A stretch of 64,000 nucleotides of DNA from Dirofilaria immitis (taxonomy: Eukaryota; Nematoda; Chromadorea; Rhabditida; Onchocercidae): assembly GCA_024305405.1 (NCBI GenBank), contig JAKNDB010000068.1, positions 496,001 to 560,000 of the forward strand, given 5' to 3'. A model generated the notes under the pieces. The model was not told the DNA's origin. It worked only from the letters and a program-made list of their open reading frames with translations, and did not search any database. A program made the position numbers and the translations under genes. Shown in pieces: positions 62,138 to 64,000 of this stretch (position 1 is its first letter; each line of letters begins with the position of its first letter).

Positions 62138-63893
62138 TTACATTTCTTCCAATTTAGTTACTGCTTTCGTAAGTTCATCAATATATTTGTCGTGATTGAC
62201 TTCATTAATATCGTAAACACTCCATTTGATTTTCTCTTCATCCTATAAAGTATATACTATCGATAGAGCATGTTGCAGTTCGAAAAAATATAATCGCGGT
62301 ACATTAACGATACTAAAAATTTTTATAATACTTATCGATGAAAAAAAAGTCTTTGAAAAAATGATATTACATCCAACTCTGGAACTACAAAATATATTCG
62401 TTGAAAATTAAAATTATTTAAATAATTACATTATAAAATTCCGACTTAGCTCGAATGCGGAACGTATATTCACGAAAGCGGACTGCATTGAACACTTCAT
62501 TATATTCATCAAGCTGAAAGTATTATAATTTAAAATCTTAAAATTCACTATCACTATACTTAATTCATGTTCAAAGAATTTTCATCTCTCTTCATTTCCT
62601 CGTTTTTGTCACTTTTATCATCAATTATCCACTATCGTATCTATCTTTTCTCTTAAATTTCCATCAAAAGACTATTATAGTAGAATCATTTTTCATAAAT
62701 GTTCTTATATATGAAATCACAGCTACTTTTCTATAAAAACAATGCAGAAATTAAACAATAAATATAGGATCAAAATGAGAAGAAAATGGAAAGCTTGAAT
62801 CAAACCAGATCATTATCGAGTAAATGCCCAAGCTGCTCTGCATCACTTTTCAAAAGTTTGGTAGCTTTATCCTCAAAGACCGTCACCCAGTGAGATCCCG
62901 AGAAATCTGATATTTCTATCTAGAATATTCTAGTACTAACAATGATAGCTTCTTATTAATTGATTGCGAATGATAATATTAAAGAAAAAAATAGAAGTGA
63001 AAAAATTGACCGTCATAAGAAGAACATATTTGTATTTATCCAAAGTGACATCACATCTTTCACATCGGTATTGGTTGTTGAGTTCAATTACCTTCTTTTG
63101 CATCCATTCGTACCACAGCTCTGTAATACAACATTGATTTTCGAGTATTCTAAGAAAGCTTTTTACGTGGAGAGTATAAAATTCATGTTAATTAGCCTGG
63201 AATGCGTAGAAATCCTCGTAGAATTTCGAAATTTTGGAAAGTGATAGACTTCACCTTGTAAAGAGCACCATCAGCTTTCAACGATGAGATCATAGCTGTG
63301 ATATTGAAAAATACGGCCTTTTCTGAATCTCGTCCCAGTGCACCAAGTTCAGATAAACGAATGATTCGCAGGTCTCGTGCTATATTAATTTCAATAATTT
63401 AAGGAACTAAAAAAATAAAATTCAATAAAAGCATCTTAAAATCAAAAGAGAAAAAATCACCATAACTATCTGAAGTGAGACTAGTTGTTGTCAGATTACG
63501 TGCCTGGACGGAGGGCCTTGTTTCTCGGTACCATCTATACAAATTTGTTGTTTCAGCACATTCCATATTCAACTCTATTCGACTGGAATTTCCAATACTC
63601 AGACTCAGACTTCCTGGAATTTTAGAGATGAAAACTGCATAAAATTGCCTTTCAACGATTTGTTAGTTCATTAAATTTTCAAAAAATCATTCAAATCCTT
63701 AAAAAACAGTGAATTACTTGCCGTTAAATTCTTTAACAAATGCTCCTTTTATACCAATCGTCTGACCCTCAATTTCCTTATCATATGTTCGAGCTTGTTC
63801 ACCCCAAAATGTTAATGTAATTTCTGTCTCCGACATATCGATCAGCATTATATCCCGCTTCTCCAAATGGGCTCCTGTACTACGTGCTGTAAC
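62138..63893 (-). CDS. RPA1: Replication protein A 70 kDa subunit, C-terminal part
   Basis: Seven 3'-terminal exons (63718-63893, 63461-63609, 63255-63379, 63011-63120, 62806-62919, 62430-62513, 62138-62242) encode about 287 aa. The gene continues past the right edge. The first exon has ITLTFWGEQARTYD and IGIKGAFVKEFNGK from DNA-binding domain B. Domain C follows with a zinc ribbon: SCGTNGC (C-x4-C) and RCERC (C-x2-C), then ISDFSGSHWVTVFEDKA and FRIRAKSEFYN. The end is KLEEM plus stop. RPA binds single-stranded DNA in replication, repair and checkpoint signalling, with RPA2 and RPA3 joined through domain C. One base is missing in the T4 run at 63096-63099, between the two cysteine pairs. The donor after 63011 is a weaker GTCAAT. 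Confidence 0.94.
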
Positions 63894-64000
63894 CTGAAAA
63901 ATGATTAAAGTAACAATAAAGTTGATTAATCATCGTTCTCTTCCCAAGAAAATTAAAAATACAAAGCTGATTATTTAACAGGAACAAACTATTAAATTAA

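Noticed and set aside
1..64000. tRNA and spliced-leader RNA genes
   Set aside because: I looked for the typical core motifs and did not see convincing ones; a covariance-model scan would be needed to exclude them.

Overview
The window is AT-rich, intron-rich metazoan DNA that looks like a nematode. Two U1 snRNA genes keep the nematode-type U1 architecture, introns are GT-AG with short T-rich TTTCAG-type acceptors, and three or four genes have an acceptor-like AG 0-5 nt (one candidate 19 nt) before the first ATG, as expected for spliced-leader trans-splicing. The species cannot be fixed from the sequence. I rebuilt gene models by hand, using splice sites, phase and remembered protein families.

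Layout. 1-13.8 kb: no recognisable gene; a string of satellite and microsatellite arrays. 13.8-14.0 kb (-): one PDZ-domain exon. 14.3-20.3 kb: repeats. 20.3-21.9 kb (-): complete five-exon Alba-domain RNase P/MRP subunit of the RPP25 type. 23.4-23.6 kb (-): possible small gene. 23.9-30.5 kb (+): 22-exon syndetin/VPS50 (EARP tethering complex). 32.8-34.0 kb: two convergent U1 snRNA genes, one canonical (-) and one with a changed 5' splice-site recognition sequence (+). 34-41.9 kb: repeats with weak gene candidates. 42-49.9 kb (+): 18-exon FHIP1 (FTS/Hook-interacting protein, a dynein cargo adaptor). 50-58.9 kb: repeats. 59-61.2 kb (+): three-exon bZIP transcription factor with a poly-Q tract. 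62.1 kb to beyond the right edge (-): the C-terminal half of replication protein A 70 kDa (RPA1).

Two themes stand out. First, otherwise clean genes carry seven single-base frame breaks, all apparent deletions and four of them in A/T runs. This most likely reflects a draft long-read consensus rather than seven broken genes. Second, several short tandem duplications copy splice sites: acceptors of the PDZ exon, RPP25 exon 2 and FHIP1 exon 6, and the donor of bZIP exon 2. The variant U1 would pair best with donors carrying U at +3, and about 15 of 51 donors modelled here do.

The most unusual candidate system is the U1 pair. Both copies share an upstream element at exactly -53, but their 5' ends differ at two recognition positions. 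There is no operon. VPS50 and FHIP1 both act in endosomal trafficking and lie in the same orientation 11 kb apart, separated by the U1 pair.
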